Made by a program: the position numbers and the translations under genes. Under the pieces are notes generated by a model, which searched no databases, was not told the DNA's origin, and was given only the letters and a program-made list of their open reading frames with translations. Shown here in pieces: positions 50,836-60,640 of a stretch of 64,000 nt of DNA (within the stretch, counting starts at the first letter, position 1; each line of letters starts with the position of its first letter). Origin of the DNA: Thiovibrio frasassiensis (lineage in GTDB: Bacteria; Desulfobacterota; Desulfobulbia; Desulfobulbales; Desulfurivibrionaceae). The DNA is taken from assembly GCF_029607905.1 (NCBI RefSeq), contig NZ_JAPHEH010000001.1, positions 711,530 through 775,529 of the forward strand. Direction: 5' to 3'.

Positions 50836-52620
50836 GTGAGCCAGAATATTATCAGAGATCTCCGGGCCTTTCTTGAAATCCTGCGGAGGGAAAATTGCCT
50901 GCTTGAGGTTTCCGCTCCGGTTGATCCGCATCTGGAGATTGCCGAGATCCATCGTCGAGTGATTGCCGAAGGTGGCCCGGCCCTGCTGTTCACCAATGTC
51001 AAAGGCAGCAGTTTCCCGGTGGTCACCAACCTCTTCGGCACAGCCCGAAGACTGGAGCTGGCTTTTGGCCGCCGCCCCCAACAATTTGTCGCCGATCTGG
51101 TCAGGGCAGCGGAGACCCTCATGCCACCGAGCCTGGGCAAGATCTGGGAGATGCGCTCTCTGCTGGGCCAGGCCACCAAGGTGGGCTTAAAAAAAATCAC
51201 CGCCGAGAAGGCCCCCATCCTGGAGGTCTGCCAGACCCCGTCCCGGCTGAGCGAGCTGCCCCTGCTCACCTCCTGGGCCACGGACGGCGGCGCCTTTGTC
51301 ACCCTGCCCCTGGTCTACACCGAGCACCCGGACGGTCGCGGCCACAACCTGGGCATGTACCGCATCCAGCGCTATGATGACCGCACCACCGGGATCCATT
51401 GGCAGATCCACAAGGGCGGCGGCTATCATTACCATGCCGCGGAACGCCGCAACGAAGCCCTGCCCATGACCCTGTTCATCGGAGGGCCGCCAGCCCTGAT
51501 GCTGGCCGCCATTGCCCCCCTGCCGGAAAATATCCCGGAACTGATGCTCGCCTCCCTGCTGCTTGGCGAAAAGCTCCCCATCACCCGCGATCCGGCCGGC
51601 GGCCACCCCCTGGTCGCCCACGCCGAATTCGCGGCCAAGGGCTTCGTCCCGCCCCACATGCGGCGGCCGGAAGGCCCCTTTGGCGACCATTACGGCTATA
51701 ACTCCCTCACCCACGACTACCCGGTTTTCCATATCGAACGGCTGTATCACCGCCGCGACGCCATCTATCCGGCCACGGTGGTGGGCCGCCCCCGGCAGGA
51801 GGATTTTTACATCGGCGACTTTCTTCAGGATCTCTTGTCCCCGCTCTTCCCCCTGGTGATGAGCGGGGTCCGCCAGCTCAAAACATTCGGCGAGACCGGC
51901 TTCCACTGCCTGGCCGCGGCCAAGGTCACCGACCGTTACCCCCGAGAGGCTTTCGCCTCGGGCCTCCGCATCCTGGGCGAAGGCCAGCTCTCGCTGACCA
52001 AATTCCTGATCCTCACCGACGGTGAGATTGAGGTCACGGACTTCAAAAAACTGTGGGTCCATGTGCTGGAACGGATCAACTGGCAGACCGATCTCTTCGT
52101 CTTTGCCAATGTTTCCCAGGACACCCTGGATTACACCGGCCCCTCGGTGAACAACGGCTCCAAGGCCATGATGATGGGGCTGGGCAAGGAACCCCGCCGC
52201 ATCCTGCCGGAAACATTTCACGGGGAACTGCCCCAGGGCTGCAGCAAGGCCAAGGTCTTTCTCCCCGGCACCCTGGTGGTTGAGGGGATGGGCTTCAGCC
52301 AACAACAGGATCTTCCCGCCCTTCTGGCCCATTGCCCGGCGCTGGCCGACTGGCAGGTGGTGGTGCTGGTGGACGATACCCAGGCCGCCACGGAGAATCT
52401 GCAGGAGTTTCTCTGGACCGTTTTCACCCGCTTCGAACCGGCTGCGGATATCCATGCGGCAGCAACCGAGCTGCGCCGCTTTCACCCCAGCCTCACCCCG
52501 CCCATCATCTTTGACTGCCGCCTGAAACCTTGGTATCCTGAAGTGCTTGAGGTGGACGAGAAAACCCGGCTCCTGGTTGATGGAAAAATCAACGACATCC
52601 TGCCGCCCCGGTACCGCTGA
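50836..52620 (+). CDS. ubiD: UbiD family decarboxylase
   Basis: A 594-residue prenylated-FMN-dependent decarboxylase. UbiD motifs: VDPHLEIAEI, VTNLFGT, HNLGMYRIQRYDDRTTGIHW, EGPFGDHYGY and the ER-loop-like PAVVVGRP region ATVVGRPRQEDFYIGD. Full length for the long UbiD group. Likely role is quinone synthesis; in anaerobes this is usually menaquinone by the futalosine route, though no other pathway gene is adjacent. GTG 50836 has AAGGAG 10 bases upstream. No ubiX partner is seen here. Confidence 0.93.
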   Translation: MSQNIIRDLRAFLEILRRENCLLEVSAPVDPHLEIAEIHRRVIAEGGPALLFTNVKGSSFPVVTNLFGTARRLELAFGRRPQQFVADLVRAAETLMPPSLGKIWEMRSLLGQATKVGLKKITAEKAPILEVCQTPSRLSELPLLTSWATDGGAFVTLPLVYTEHPDGRGHNLGMYRIQRYDDRTTGIHWQIHKGGGYHYHAAERRNEALPMTLFIGGPPALMLAAIAPLPENIPELMLASLLLGEKLPITRDPAGGHPLVAHAEFAAKGFVPPHMRRPEGPFGDHYGYNSLTHDYPVFHIERLYHRRDAIYPATVVGRPRQEDFYIGDFLQDLLSPLFPLVMSGVRQLKTFGETGFHCLAAAKVTDRYPREAFASGLRILGEGQLSLTKFLILTDGEIEVTDFKKLWVHVLERINWQTDLFVFANVSQDTLDYTGPSVNNGSKAMMMGLGKEPRRILPETFHGELPQGCSKAKVFLPGTLVVEGMGFSQQQDLPALLAHCPALADWQVVVLVDDTQAATENLQEFLWTVFTRFEPAADIHAAATELRRFHPSLTPPIIFDCRLKPWYPEVLEVDEKTRLLVDGKINDILPPRYR

Positions 52621-52720
52621 GCGGAGAATTTTCCGCCCATCTTTCTGTTAAAGATTGACGATCCTTCTGCCGAAACGATATGGTATAAGCAGGGTAATCA
52701 TTATCAATGCGGGGTCCATC

Positions 52721-53155
52721 ATGAAAATCACAGCGACTACTCCTGGCCAGCAGGATGTTTCAGCCCTCGGCAAAAGCTCTGGTTCGACCACAGGGGCTTC
52801 CTTTCAGGATATCCTTGCCCAGGAGCTGGCAGCAGCAAAAAGCCCGGCCAATACAGACATAGCCGCCGTTTCCCCCACAGCTCCTATTCCCGCAGCCCTC
52901 AGGCTGGACGGTCTTACCCTGGCGGAAGACACCATCAACACCCTGGACAAGTTCAGCGCGGCTCTGGGCAACCCAACTTTCAGCGCCCAGGACCTTGCCC
53001 CCTTTGCCTCCGCCCTTGAAGATGACACCGCGGCTCTGGTCAGCCTGAAAAATCAACTCCCACCAAACAACCCGCTCTCCTCCTTGCTTGAGAGAGTGGC
53101 CACCGCCTCGTATATCGAGGCCGCCAAACTGCGGCGCGGCGATTACCATGCCTGA
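52721..53155 (+). CDS. Hypothetical protein
   Basis: A 144-residue protein, Ala/Ser/Pro-rich in the first 60 residues and helical after that (LTLAEDTINTLDKFSAALGN, NPLSSLLERVATASYIEAAK). I do not recognise a family; the FKD-like ASFQDILAQEL start is reminiscent of flagellar hook-length or rod-associated proteins, which is only an impression. ATG 52721 is chosen from the composition change; upstream lies a promoter-like TTGACG. It precedes the RluB-type gene. Confidence 0.6.
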   Translation: MKITATTPGQQDVSALGKSSGSTTGASFQDILAQELAAAKSPANTDIAAVSPTAPIPAALRLDGLTLAEDTINTLDKFSAALGNPTFSAQDLAPFASALEDDTAALVSLKNQLPPNNPLSSLLERVATASYIEAAKLRRGDYHA

Positions 53156-53255
53156 ACCGCTGCTCTCCTGCGCAAGAGTCCCCTCGCTGAAGCGCCTGTT
53201 TTCTCCTCGCCCCGTAGTTGCGCCTTTCCGCGCCTGACCGCCACAGTACCTTTCC

Positions 53256-53969
53256 ATGCCCGAAGAACGGTTGCAAAAAATCCTGGCCAAGGCCGGCCTC
53301 GCCTCGCGGCGCAATGCGGAAGAGCTGATCCGCCAGGGGAAAGTGACGGTGGACGGCAAGGTCGTTACCGAAATGGGTTGCCGGGTTGACCCCGACACAC
53401 AGGTTGTTGCCTTTGAAGGACGCCCCCTGCGCCGGGAGGAAGAAAAAATATATCTCCTCCTCAACAAACCCCGGGGCTATGTCACCACCCTCCACGACCC
53501 CCAAGGCAGACCCATTGTCTCTTCCCTGCTCACCGGCATCACCAGTCGGGTCTTTCCCGTGGGCCGTCTTGATTTCGATACCGAAGGCGCGCTCATCCTG
53601 ACCAATGACGGCGATTTTACCGAACGCATTCTCCACCCGCGCTTTGAAATTGAGCGAACCTACCAGGCAACGGTCCGCGGCCTGCCAACACCTGAAAAAA
53701 TTCGTCTACTCGAAGAAGGGTTTGAGCTCGAAGGGAAAAAAACCTGGCCGGCAAAGGTCCGGATCGTTGCCAAGGAACCGACAACAACCACTCTGGAGGT
53801 CACCATCCACGAGGGGCGGAAACGACAGGTCCGCATGATGTTCCAGGCCATAGGCCATCGGGTTCTCGCGCTCAAGCGCATCGCCTATGGAGGCCTGCAG
53901 CTCGGCGCTTTGCCCACCGGCAAATACCGGCGATTGACGCCGGCGGATCTGGCCCTTATTTTTTCTTGA
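53256..53969 (+). CDS. RluB/RsuA-type rRNA pseudouridine synthase
   Basis: A 237-residue enzyme that isomerises uridines in rRNA. N-terminal S4 domain (ERLQKILAKAGLASRRNAEE), then the catalytic domain with the RsuA motif GRLDFDTEGALILTNDG (catalytic Asp) and HEGRKRQVRMMFQAIGH. Length and KPRGYVTT motif fit the RluB/RluE group. It follows the hypothetical gene and precedes a HU/IHF gene on the same strand. Confidence 0.94.
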   Translation: MPEERLQKILAKAGLASRRNAEELIRQGKVTVDGKVVTEMGCRVDPDTQVVAFEGRPLRREEEKIYLLLNKPRGYVTTLHDPQGRPIVSSLLTGITSRVFPVGRLDFDTEGALILTNDGDFTERILHPRFEIERTYQATVRGLPTPEKIRLLEEGFELEGKKTWPAKVRIVAKEPTTTTLEVTIHEGRKRQVRMMFQAIGHRVLALKRIAYGGLQLGALPTGKYRRLTPADLALIFS

Positions 53970-54068
53970 AAAAATCCTCTTTACAATTGGGCACTTAGCT
54001 GTTTAGTATGTTTTATCTCCCTGTATTTAATATTGTTTTTATTAGCGGCTGCACATCGGAGAAAAACG

Positions 54069-54353
54069 ATGAACAAATCGGAGTTGATCGAGGCACTGGC
54101 TGAGGAGATGCATGTTCCCTTACGGGACGCGAGCTCAGCGGTGACCACCATCCTTGACGCCATGGCGGATGCCTTGGCAAATGGCGAGAGTATCGAAATC
54201 CGTGGCTTTGGCAGTTTTGTGGTCAAGGAGTACGACTCCTATTTCGGACGCAACCCGAAAACCGGCGAGAAGATCAAGGTCAAGCCCAAAAAACTTCCCT
54301 TTTTCAAGGTCGGCAAGGAACTGAAAGAACGGGTCAACGAAGCGCCCGATTAA
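54069..54353 (+). CDS. HU/IHF family DNA-binding protein
   Basis: A 94-residue nucleoid protein with MNKSELIEALAEEM, EIRGFGSFVVKEY and the DNA-intercalating arm GRNPKTGEKIKVKPKK. Such proteins bend DNA and are often required for sigma-54 activation, which is relevant to the sigma-54 elements in this window. GGAG precedes the ATG. Its stop overlaps the rimO stop convergently (TTAA). IHF versus HU cannot be told from sequence alone. Confidence 0.94.
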   Translation: MNKSELIEALAEEMHVPLRDASSAVTTILDAMADALANGESIEIRGFGSFVVKEYDSYFGRNPKTGEKIKVKPKKLPFFKVGKELKERVNEAPD

Positions 54354-55708
54354 TCTGCGTTCTCCCCCTGCCCGGGCTTGACAATCTCGCCCACAAGATC
54401 ATAGGGATGCGCCTCGGTGATCCGCACATCCACAATATCCCCCGGACCGCAGATCCCCTCAGTGATATAGACACAGCCATCGATCTCCGGGGCCTGAAAA
54501 CGGGTCCTGCCTTCCAACAAGAGATCGGTTTCCCTGCTCCATCCTTCGACCAGTACCTTTTCCACCCTGCCAACCATTGCCTGATTCCTGGCGAGAGAAA
54601 TCTCGCCCTGCAGCTCCATGAGCCGCTGACGGCGCTCACTCTTTTCCTCTTCGGTACATTGGCCGGGCAGCTTGTAGGCCGCGCACCCCTCTTCGTTTGA
54701 ATAGCCAAAGATCCCGACATGGGCCAGCTTCTCCGTCTGCATAAACTCGGCGAGTTGGCGCACATCATCCTCCTTCTCCCCGGGAAAGCCCACCATGAAG
54801 GTGGTCCGAATGGCCGCCTGGGGCAAAATCGAGCGAATCCGGGCGAGAAGTGCCTCGATCTGCTTGCGCCCGTATGGACGGTTCATTCCTTTCAGCACCG
54901 AATCCGAGACATGCTGGAGCGGGATATCAAGATAGGGGACAATCCGGGGATTGGCGGCCATAAACTCAAGGAGCTTGGCGTTGACCCGAGTGGGATAGAG
55001 ATACAGGAGGCGGAACCAGGGGATGGCGGACGCTTCCAGCAAGGCGCTGAGCAACTCCACCAGATGCGGGGCGCCAGGACCAAGATCATGGCCATAGGCC
55101 GTGAGATCCTGGGCGACAAAGGTCAGCTCCCGCACCCCGTTTTCCCCGAGCATCCCCACCTCCTGCACCAGATCGGCAAGATTGCGGCTGCGCAGATCGC
55201 CGCGCAGAGAAGGAATCAGACAATAGGCACACCGGTTGGAGCACCCCTCGGTCACTTTCATATAGGCGCGATGCGCCGGGGAGGAGAGCCGCCGCGGCCA
55301 GGTGGAGTCCAGGAGAAAGGTTGGCGGGGCAAGATGCACCCTCGCTTTTCCCCCTTGGCCAAGTTCCTGGAGTCTGCGGACGATATCCTGGGTGCCCTCG
55401 GTGCCGATGAAGAGATCAACCTCGGGCAGCTCACTGGCAAGATCGGCCCCATAGCGCTGCACCATACAGCCGACCACCACCAGCTTCTTTTCCGGAAACC
55501 GCTCCTTCACCCCAGCCAGAGTCAGGATCTCCTCGATCCCCTCCTCCACCGCAGACTGGATGAAGCCACAGGTGTTGACCAAAAGCAGATCCGCCTCCTC
55601 CGCTTCCTCGCAAGGGACATACCCTGCCTCAACGAGCAGGCCGAGCATCAGCTCCGTATCCACCAGATTTTTGGGACAGCCAAGACTGACAGTAAAAAAA
55701 GTACGCAT
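54350..55708 (-). CDS. rimO: Ribosomal protein S12 methylthiotransferase
   Basis: A 452-residue radical-SAM enzyme that adds a methylthio group to Asp of ribosomal protein S12. N-terminal UPF0004 domain starts FTVSLGCPKNLVDTELMLG; the radical-SAM site is CSNRCAYC; CLIPSLRGDLRSR and DIPLQHVS follow; the C-terminal TRAM domain is DLLLEGRTRFQAPEIDGCVY. ATG 55708 has GAGG five bases upstream. It follows the nucleoside phosphorylase gene. Confidence 0.96.
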   Translation of the reverse strand: MRTFFTVSLGCPKNLVDTELMLGLLVEAGYVPCEEAEEADLLLVNTCGFIQSAVEEGIEEILTLAGVKERFPEKKLVVVGCMVQRYGADLASELPEVDLFIGTEGTQDIVRRLQELGQGGKARVHLAPPTFLLDSTWPRRLSSPAHRAYMKVTEGCSNRCAYCLIPSLRGDLRSRNLADLVQEVGMLGENGVRELTFVAQDLTAYGHDLGPGAPHLVELLSALLEASAIPWFRLLYLYPTRVNAKLLEFMAANPRIVPYLDIPLQHVSDSVLKGMNRPYGRKQIEALLARIRSILPQAAIRTTFMVGFPGEKEDDVRQLAEFMQTEKLAHVGIFGYSNEEGCAAYKLPGQCTEEEKSERRQRLMELQGEISLARNQAMVGRVEKVLVEGWSRETDLLLEGRTRFQAPEIDGCVYITEGICGPGDIVDVRITEAHPYDLVGEIVKPGQGENAD

Positions 55709-55715
55709 CATCGCC

Positions 55716-56450
55716 TCATTTTTTTTTAACTGCAGCCAGGGTGGTGACACAGCGCAGAAGGTCCGCCACCAACTCCTGGGACCGGATACGGAACTCCTTG
55801 CTCTGAAAAGAAGGCTGCCAGGATTCCTGCCACAAAAGATCCGAAACCATCATGACGGCAGCCAGCTCAACCTGGCGAAACGCCGCGACCTGCATGAGGG
55901 CGGAATACTCCATATCGACAGCAAGGATCCCCTCTCCACCATAGCGGACCACCTTTTCCCTGGTTTCGCGGTACAGGGCATCGGTGGTCCAGATCGGCCC
56001 TTCCCGCAGATCTTTGCCCGTTTTAGAGAAAAAATCCCGCAAAACCTTGCGCAACCGGGGAGAAGACCCAACCTTGCCAGCCACAGGATAATGCGTGGAG
56101 GTTCCCTCTTCGCTCACACCCCAGGTAGGCAGCACCAGTTCACCCACGCCAAGGTCGGCACGAAGGGAGCCGCACCAGCCATAGACAATAATCTCGCGGG
56201 CGCCGAGGGCGATGAGCTTTTCCAGACAGATCACCGCCATGGGCGCACCAACCGCAGGCCCAGCCCAGAAAACTGGAGATGATTGACTGCAATGCAGATT
56301 GCTGTGAAACAAAAAATGGCGGGTCCACTCTTCCTGGGCTGCAATCTGCGCGGCGTGACGGGCCTCGGCGGGATTCACCAGCAGAACCCCGCAGGACGGG
56401 AGCTGCGGCTCATTCTTGCCGCGCGAGGGATGGACAACAACTTCACTCAT
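55716..56450 (-). CDS. PNP/UDP-family nucleoside phosphorylase
   Basis: A 244-residue phosphorylase of the uridine/purine family. Motifs: GPAVGAPMAVICLEKLIALG, VYGWCGSL, AVDMEYSALMQVAAF (the substrate-binding Met-Glu pair), and MMVSDLL with the catalytic Asp. Substrate preference is not clear. It lies 7 bases upstream of rimO and beyond the terminator of the F0 operon, so it probably has its own promoter. Confidence 0.85.
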   Translation of the reverse strand: MSEVVVHPSRGKNEPQLPSCGVLLVNPAEARHAAQIAAQEEWTRHFLFHSNLHCSQSSPVFWAGPAVGAPMAVICLEKLIALGAREIIVYGWCGSLRADLGVGELVLPTWGVSEEGTSTHYPVAGKVGSSPRLRKVLRDFFSKTGKDLREGPIWTTDALYRETREKVVRYGGEGILAVDMEYSALMQVAAFRQVELAAVMMVSDLLWQESWQPSFQSKEFRIRSQELVADLLRCVTTLAAVKKK

Positions 56451-56471
56451 GACCGGAGGACCCCAGAAAGC

Positions 56472-56507
56472 AGAAAAGGCCGCAGGGGGGAAAACCCCTG
56501 CGGCCTT
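56472..56507 (-). terminator. Strong terminator of the F0 ATP synthase operon
   Basis: AAGGCCGCAGGGG (56476-56488) and CCCCTGCGGCCTT (56495-56507) form a perfect 13-bp stem with a 6-base loop. On the minus strand it is followed by TTTTCTG. It lies 25 bases after the atpE stop. Confidence 0.85.
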
Positions 56508-56532
56508 ACGAACCTTAAATATCGCGAAAAAC

Positions 56533-56937
<405 letters not shown>

Positions 56938-56946
56938 TTACACAAA

Positions 56947-57669
56947 TTAATGGGCATGTTCCATGGCGGCGGAAAAATACAGAATCGAGAGCAGGAGAAA
57001 AACCAGCGCCTGCACGATGGAAACAAACACGCCAAGACAGAGAATCGGCAGCGGGGCAAAGTAAGCGCCTGCCAGCATGAAGAGGATGCCCAACAGGGTC
57101 TCCTTAGCCATGATGTTACCGAAAAGACGAATGGAGAGCGACAAGATACGGGCAAAATGGCTGATAAGCTCGATGGGGAGCATGAGGGGAATCAGCCAGG
57201 GAATGGGTCCGAGAAAATGCTTGATGTAGCCGATACCATGAAACTTCACCCCGAGAATATGGGTGGTGAAGAAAACGATCAGGGTGCAGGCCAGGGTGAT
57301 ATTGAGGTTGGAGGTCGGAGACATGAATCCCGGCATCAAGCCGATCATGTTCGCCACCAGAATATAGAGGGCAAAGGTGGCGAGCATGGGAAACATCATC
57401 CGCGCCCCTTCCTTGCCCATGTTGTCCGCCATGAATCCCTCAAGGCCGCCGATGACGACCTCCCAGAAATTCTGGCCCTTGCCGGGCACCAAGGACATCT
57501 TGCCCAGGGTCAATTTCGGGACAATGATCAGAAAAAGCATAACCAGCCAGGTGTAGGTCATGTGCGGAGAAACCAGCTTGGCCAGCAGCGTGTCCCCGAC
57601 CGGACCGTGGGGAACAGGCAACCCCAGACTTTGCAGAATCAGCGAGATAAACAGTATTGGATGTTCCAT
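56947..57669 (-). CDS. atpB: ATP synthase F0 subunit a
   Basis: A 240-residue membrane subunit that forms the ion half-channels. The conserved essential Arg lies in SLSIRLFGNIMAKE, and the final helices carry ALVFLLLSILYFSAAMEHAH. NFWEVVIGGLEGF and GLMPGFMSPTSNLN are typical of the family. It is transcribed after atpI and before atpE. Order atpZ-atpI-atpB-atpE without F1 genes is a split operon. Confidence 0.95.
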   Translation of the reverse strand: MEHPILFISLILQSLGLPVPHGPVGDTLLAKLVSPHMTYTWLVMLFLIIVPKLTLGKMSLVPGKGQNFWEVVIGGLEGFMADNMGKEGARMMFPMLATFALYILVANMIGLMPGFMSPTSNLNITLACTLIVFFTTHILGVKFHGIGYIKHFLGPIPWLIPLMLPIELISHFARILSLSIRLFGNIMAKETLLGILFMLAGAYFAPLPILCLGVFVSIVQALVFLLLSILYFSAAMEHAH

Positions 57670-57698
57670 GGACCGTGCGCGCCTCCTTAAACCTTTTA

Positions 57699-58100
57699 TT
57701 ACTTTGTCGAATAAATACTTTTTGCTGCGACCATCACGGCAAGCCCAATACTCAAAAGCACAGTGGACAGGCCAACCAGCAGGGCGAGGGTGTGAACCAA
57801 CTGATACCGAACCAGAAGGAAGAGAACCCCCACGACTACGAACAGACGCAGATAATATCGCATAAAGAACAACGGCTTGACCGCCTCAAGCGGCCCGGCC
57901 AACAACCTGATCAGATCTCTTTTCAAAAAGAGAAAACTCAGGTTTGCAATCGCTCCGCCGATGAAAACGGAAAGGGCATGAAATCCTGAGTACCCCCACC
58001 AGCCCAAGCCGGTGAGCACCGCCAGCAACAGCCAGTTAAAAACCATGACCCTGCCCAGCGACACTTCGCCAGAAGCTGCGGAAGACCGACTCTCCGCCAT
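57699..58100 (-). CDS. ATP synthase subunit I (AtpI-like)
   Basis: A 133-residue protein with about four membrane helices (ALSVFIGGAIANLSFLFLKR, LLVGLSTVLLSIGLAVMVA). It matches the AtpI-type small membrane proteins that help assemble the c-ring. It overlaps the atpZ stop by ATGA and precedes atpB by 29 bases. Sequence conservation in this group is low, so the call rests on layout and position. Confidence 0.82.
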   Translation of the reverse strand: MAESRSSAASGEVSLGRVMVFNWLLLAVLTGLGWWGYSGFHALSVFIGGAIANLSFLFLKRDLIRLLAGPLEAVKPLFFMRYYLRLFVVVGVLFLLVRYQLVHTLALLVGLSTVLLSIGLAVMVAAKSIYSTK

Positions 58101-58324
58101 CAGAGATCCTTCCGGCTGGCCATGTCATAGAGATTTTTGAAGGCCGCCGCAACCCCGAACCCCAAGAAAATCAGGGTCAACCAAGGAGAGGTTCTGCCGT
58201 CAAACACCTTATGATCGAGATAGTAACCGATGCCGACTCCGATAAAGATAGAGAAGGCTACGGACATGCCAACGGTGCTGAACTGGGCAAGCAACCGCAG
58301 GGTATCCTTACGATTACTGGACAT
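58100..58324 (-). CDS. AtpZ-like F0F1 ATPase gene-cluster protein
   Basis: A 74-residue protein with two membrane helices. The AtpZ pattern GIGYYLDHKV, then SPWLTLIFLGFGVAAAFKNLY, is clear. AtpZ and AtpI form a magnesium/calcium-associated assembly unit in other bacteria. ATG 58324 has AAGGGC just upstream. It heads the F0 cluster and overlaps the next gene by ATGA. Confidence 0.85.
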   Translation of the reverse strand: MSSNRKDTLRLLAQFSTVGMSVAFSIFIGVGIGYYLDHKVFDGRTSPWLTLIFLGFGVAAAFKNLYDMASRKDL

Positions 58325-58421
58325 CTTCAGCCCTTGCAGCACTGTCCGGAAAACAACTCCATCGATTTACGACCGATAGGATTACTAGCATTGCATCCCC
58401 CCAAAGTCAACGGCTTTTTTC

Positions 58422-59717
58422 TCATTTTGCCAACTTTTTGAATGAGCATTCAGTTTTCTCAAGCGCCGTGGCCAACTCACCTTCACTCTGCGCAGCGGAG
58501 ATAAAAAGCGCCTCGAATTGGGAGGGGGCCAGCCAGATTCCCTGCTCCTGCATCTGCCGGAAATGCTGGCCGTATCGGGCCGTATCCGCCTGCATGGCCG
58601 AGTCAAAGTCAACCACCGGCCCGGACGTAAAAAAAGCGGTCATCATGGAGCCCACCCGGTTCAGGGTGGTCTGGCCGGGCAGATATTTTTCCGCAAGCAT
58701 CGTCATTCCTTGGGCAAAGCGGGCCGACTTCTCCTCCAGCGCGGCATAAAATCCGGGCTGAGCCAACTGCCGCATGGTGGCGGCACCCGCCGCCATGGCC
58801 AGGGGATTGCCGGACAAGGTTCCGGCCTGATAGACCGGACCGACCGGGGAGATCGTGTCCATGAGTTCTCTGGTGCCGCCATAGGCACCAACCGGCAAGC
58901 CGCCACCGATGATCTTGCCGAGACAGGTAAGATCGGGCATGACCCCATAGTATTCCTGCGCTCCGCCCAGGGCCAGACGCAGACCGGTGATCACCTCGTC
59001 GAAGATAAGAACGATGCCCAGCTCGGTGGTCAGAGTGCGCAGCGTTTGCAAAAATCCGGGATTGGGGGCAACAACCCCCATATTTCCCGCCACCGGCTCG
59101 ATGATCACGCAGGCAATATCCAATTTTGTATCACGCAGGGTCTTTTCCAGAATCTCCGGGTTATTATAAGGAATGGAGATCGTGTTCTTGACAATATCCG
59201 CAGGCACCCCGGGGCTGCCGGGTATCCCGAGGGTGATCACCCCAGACCCGGCCTTGACCAAAAAACTATCGGCATGGCCATGGTAACAGCCGTCAAATTT
59301 CACCACCACATTCCGGCCGGTGTACCCCCTGGCCAGCCGGATGGCACTCATGGTCGCCTCGGTGCCGGAGCTGACAAAGCGCACCTTTTCCACCGAAGGC
59401 AGAGCATTGATTACCAACTCGGCCAGTTCAACCTCCAGGGGGCAGGGTGCGCCAAAACTGGTGCCGTCCCGCAAGGTTTTTTCAATGGCCTCGACCACGG
59501 CCGGATGGTTATGCCCAAGGATCATCGGCCCCCAGGAGCAGACAAAATCGAGAAATTCGTTGCCATCCACATCCTGAATCTTGGATCCGGCTGCCTTTTT
59601 CACAAAAAGAGGGTCACAGCCCACGGATTTACAGGCCCGCACCGGACTGTTCACTCCGCCGGGGATAAGTTGCTGCGCCCTTGCAAACAGGCTCTGCGAT
59701 TGATCGGTTTTCATCAT
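58422..59717 (-). CDS. hemL: Glutamate-1-semialdehyde 2,1-aminomutase
   Basis: A 431-residue PLP enzyme that makes 5-aminolevulinate. Motifs: LIPGGVNSPVRACKSVG, FVCSWGPMILGHNHP, VSSGTEATMSAIRLARG, GCYHGHADSFL, FDEVITGLRLALGGAQ and CLGKIIGGGLPVGAYGG, which holds the PLP Lys. ATG 59717 has AAGGAG six bases upstream. Together with hemA (45.7 kb) it completes the C5 route to tetrapyrroles. Confidence 0.96.
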   Translation of the reverse strand: MMKTDQSQSLFARAQQLIPGGVNSPVRACKSVGCDPLFVKKAAGSKIQDVDGNEFLDFVCSWGPMILGHNHPAVVEAIEKTLRDGTSFGAPCPLEVELAELVINALPSVEKVRFVSSGTEATMSAIRLARGYTGRNVVVKFDGCYHGHADSFLVKAGSGVITLGIPGSPGVPADIVKNTISIPYNNPEILEKTLRDTKLDIACVIIEPVAGNMGVVAPNPGFLQTLRTLTTELGIVLIFDEVITGLRLALGGAQEYYGVMPDLTCLGKIIGGGLPVGAYGGTRELMDTISPVGPVYQAGTLSGNPLAMAAGAATMRQLAQPGFYAALEEKSARFAQGMTMLAEKYLPGQTTLNRVGSMMTAFFTSGPVVDFDSAMQADTARYGQHFRQMQEQGIWLAPSQFEALFISAAQSEGELATALEKTECSFKKLAK

Positions 59718-59920
59718 CCTGCACTCCTTGCCTTTAAAATGATTGCTGATCCCGCACGAAAAAAGGGGCACAGATCAACGACAATACGATAACGCCTTCA
59801 CGATGCGCTTACTGTCTCCGGGAAGCGGAAAATATAGCAGGCTGCAGCCATGCTGTCAAAATTCTTTCAAGCCCCACAAGCACCGCCCCCACAATCCCTT
59901 TCTTTACACCATCCTTTCCC

Positions 59921-59950
59921 TTGACACGACAAAGCCCTTCATAGCAATAT
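59921..59950 (+). promoter_or_regulatory. Putative sigma-70 promoter
   Basis: TTGACA (59921-59926) and CAATAT (59945-59950) are 18 bases apart on the plus strand. The start would be near 59957, 57 bases before the hypothetical gene at 60014. Confidence 0.55.
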
Positions 59951-60013
59951 GACCGCAGGAGCAGAAGACGGGCGAAAACATCCTTTCCCCGCAAGACCAC
60001 ACCAGGAGACGCC

Positions 60014-60454
60014 ATGGAACTGCATGACCCGAATCTTCATCTCAAGCTTATGGAAATGTGTGACTGCTATCTCGGCACAGACTACGCTGCCACCATTCAA
60101 AAGGTGGCGGATGGTCCTTCCGCCGACACGCAAGAGGACGCCCTGAGGTATCTGGCCCTGGCCCTCCTCTACACCCTGACCGAAGAGGCCAGCCAACTTT
60201 CTCTGAAGCGGAAAAAAGACAAGGTCACCGTCACCATCAAACACGACAATGAAAAAATTGCCCTGCGCCCGCCGGCAAGACCTGTGTTCAATACAATCAT
60301 TTCCATGATGCGCACCATCCTCCATTTGGAGGAAGACAAAGGCGGGATGGCGCTGACCCTTGGGCTCAAAAATGACCAGATCGAGGTCCAGGTGAAGATC
60401 GAACGCACCACGGACAAGGAAACCCTCAAGGTGAAATTTCCCGAGCTGAGATAA
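60014..60454 (+). CDS. Conserved hypothetical protein
   Basis: A 146-residue soluble protein I do not recognise. The first 70 residues are helical (ALRYLALALLYTLTEEASQL), and the rest is predicted beta-rich and charged (KKDKVTVTIKHDNEKIALRP, GLKNDQIEVQVKIERTTDKE). CAGGAG lies before the ATG and a good promoter lies upstream. It heads the plus-strand locus of PilZ, ribbon-helix-helix and ParA genes, but has a separate downstream promoter, so a shared function is uncertain. Confidence 0.72.
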   Translation: MELHDPNLHLKLMEMCDCYLGTDYAATIQKVADGPSADTQEDALRYLALALLYTLTEEASQLSLKRKKDKVTVTIKHDNEKIALRPPARPVFNTIISMMRTILHLEEDKGGMALTLGLKNDQIEVQVKIERTTDKETLKVKFPELR

Positions 60455-60587
60455 GTGCTCCGGCCCGCGCCCTGCCGACAAAAGGCTCCAAGCGGAAGAA
60501 CGTCGCCCTTCCCGCCAGCGGTCCTTTTCCCCCTAGCGCCAGAACCTTGCCCTGCCCGGTCCAGCCACAACAACTGGCTGTTTTGCC

Positions 60588-60617
60588 TTGACAATCTTGG
60601 CAATGCCAATAAATAAT
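60588..60617 (+). promoter_or_regulatory. Promoter with a palindrome between -35 and -10
   Basis: TTGACA (60588-60593) and AATAAT (60612-60617) are 18 bases apart. The spacer holds the perfect inverted repeat TTGGCA-A-TGCCAA (60597-60609), in the position of a repressor operator. It lies about 93 bases upstream of the PilZ start. Confidence 0.55.
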
Positions 60618-60640
60618 CAAACATCTCCTGCATATTTGCA

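Noticed and set aside
58518-59792. A 424-residue plus-strand frame opposite hemL
   Set aside because: Antisense shadow of a clear hemL gene, with composition bias and no domains.
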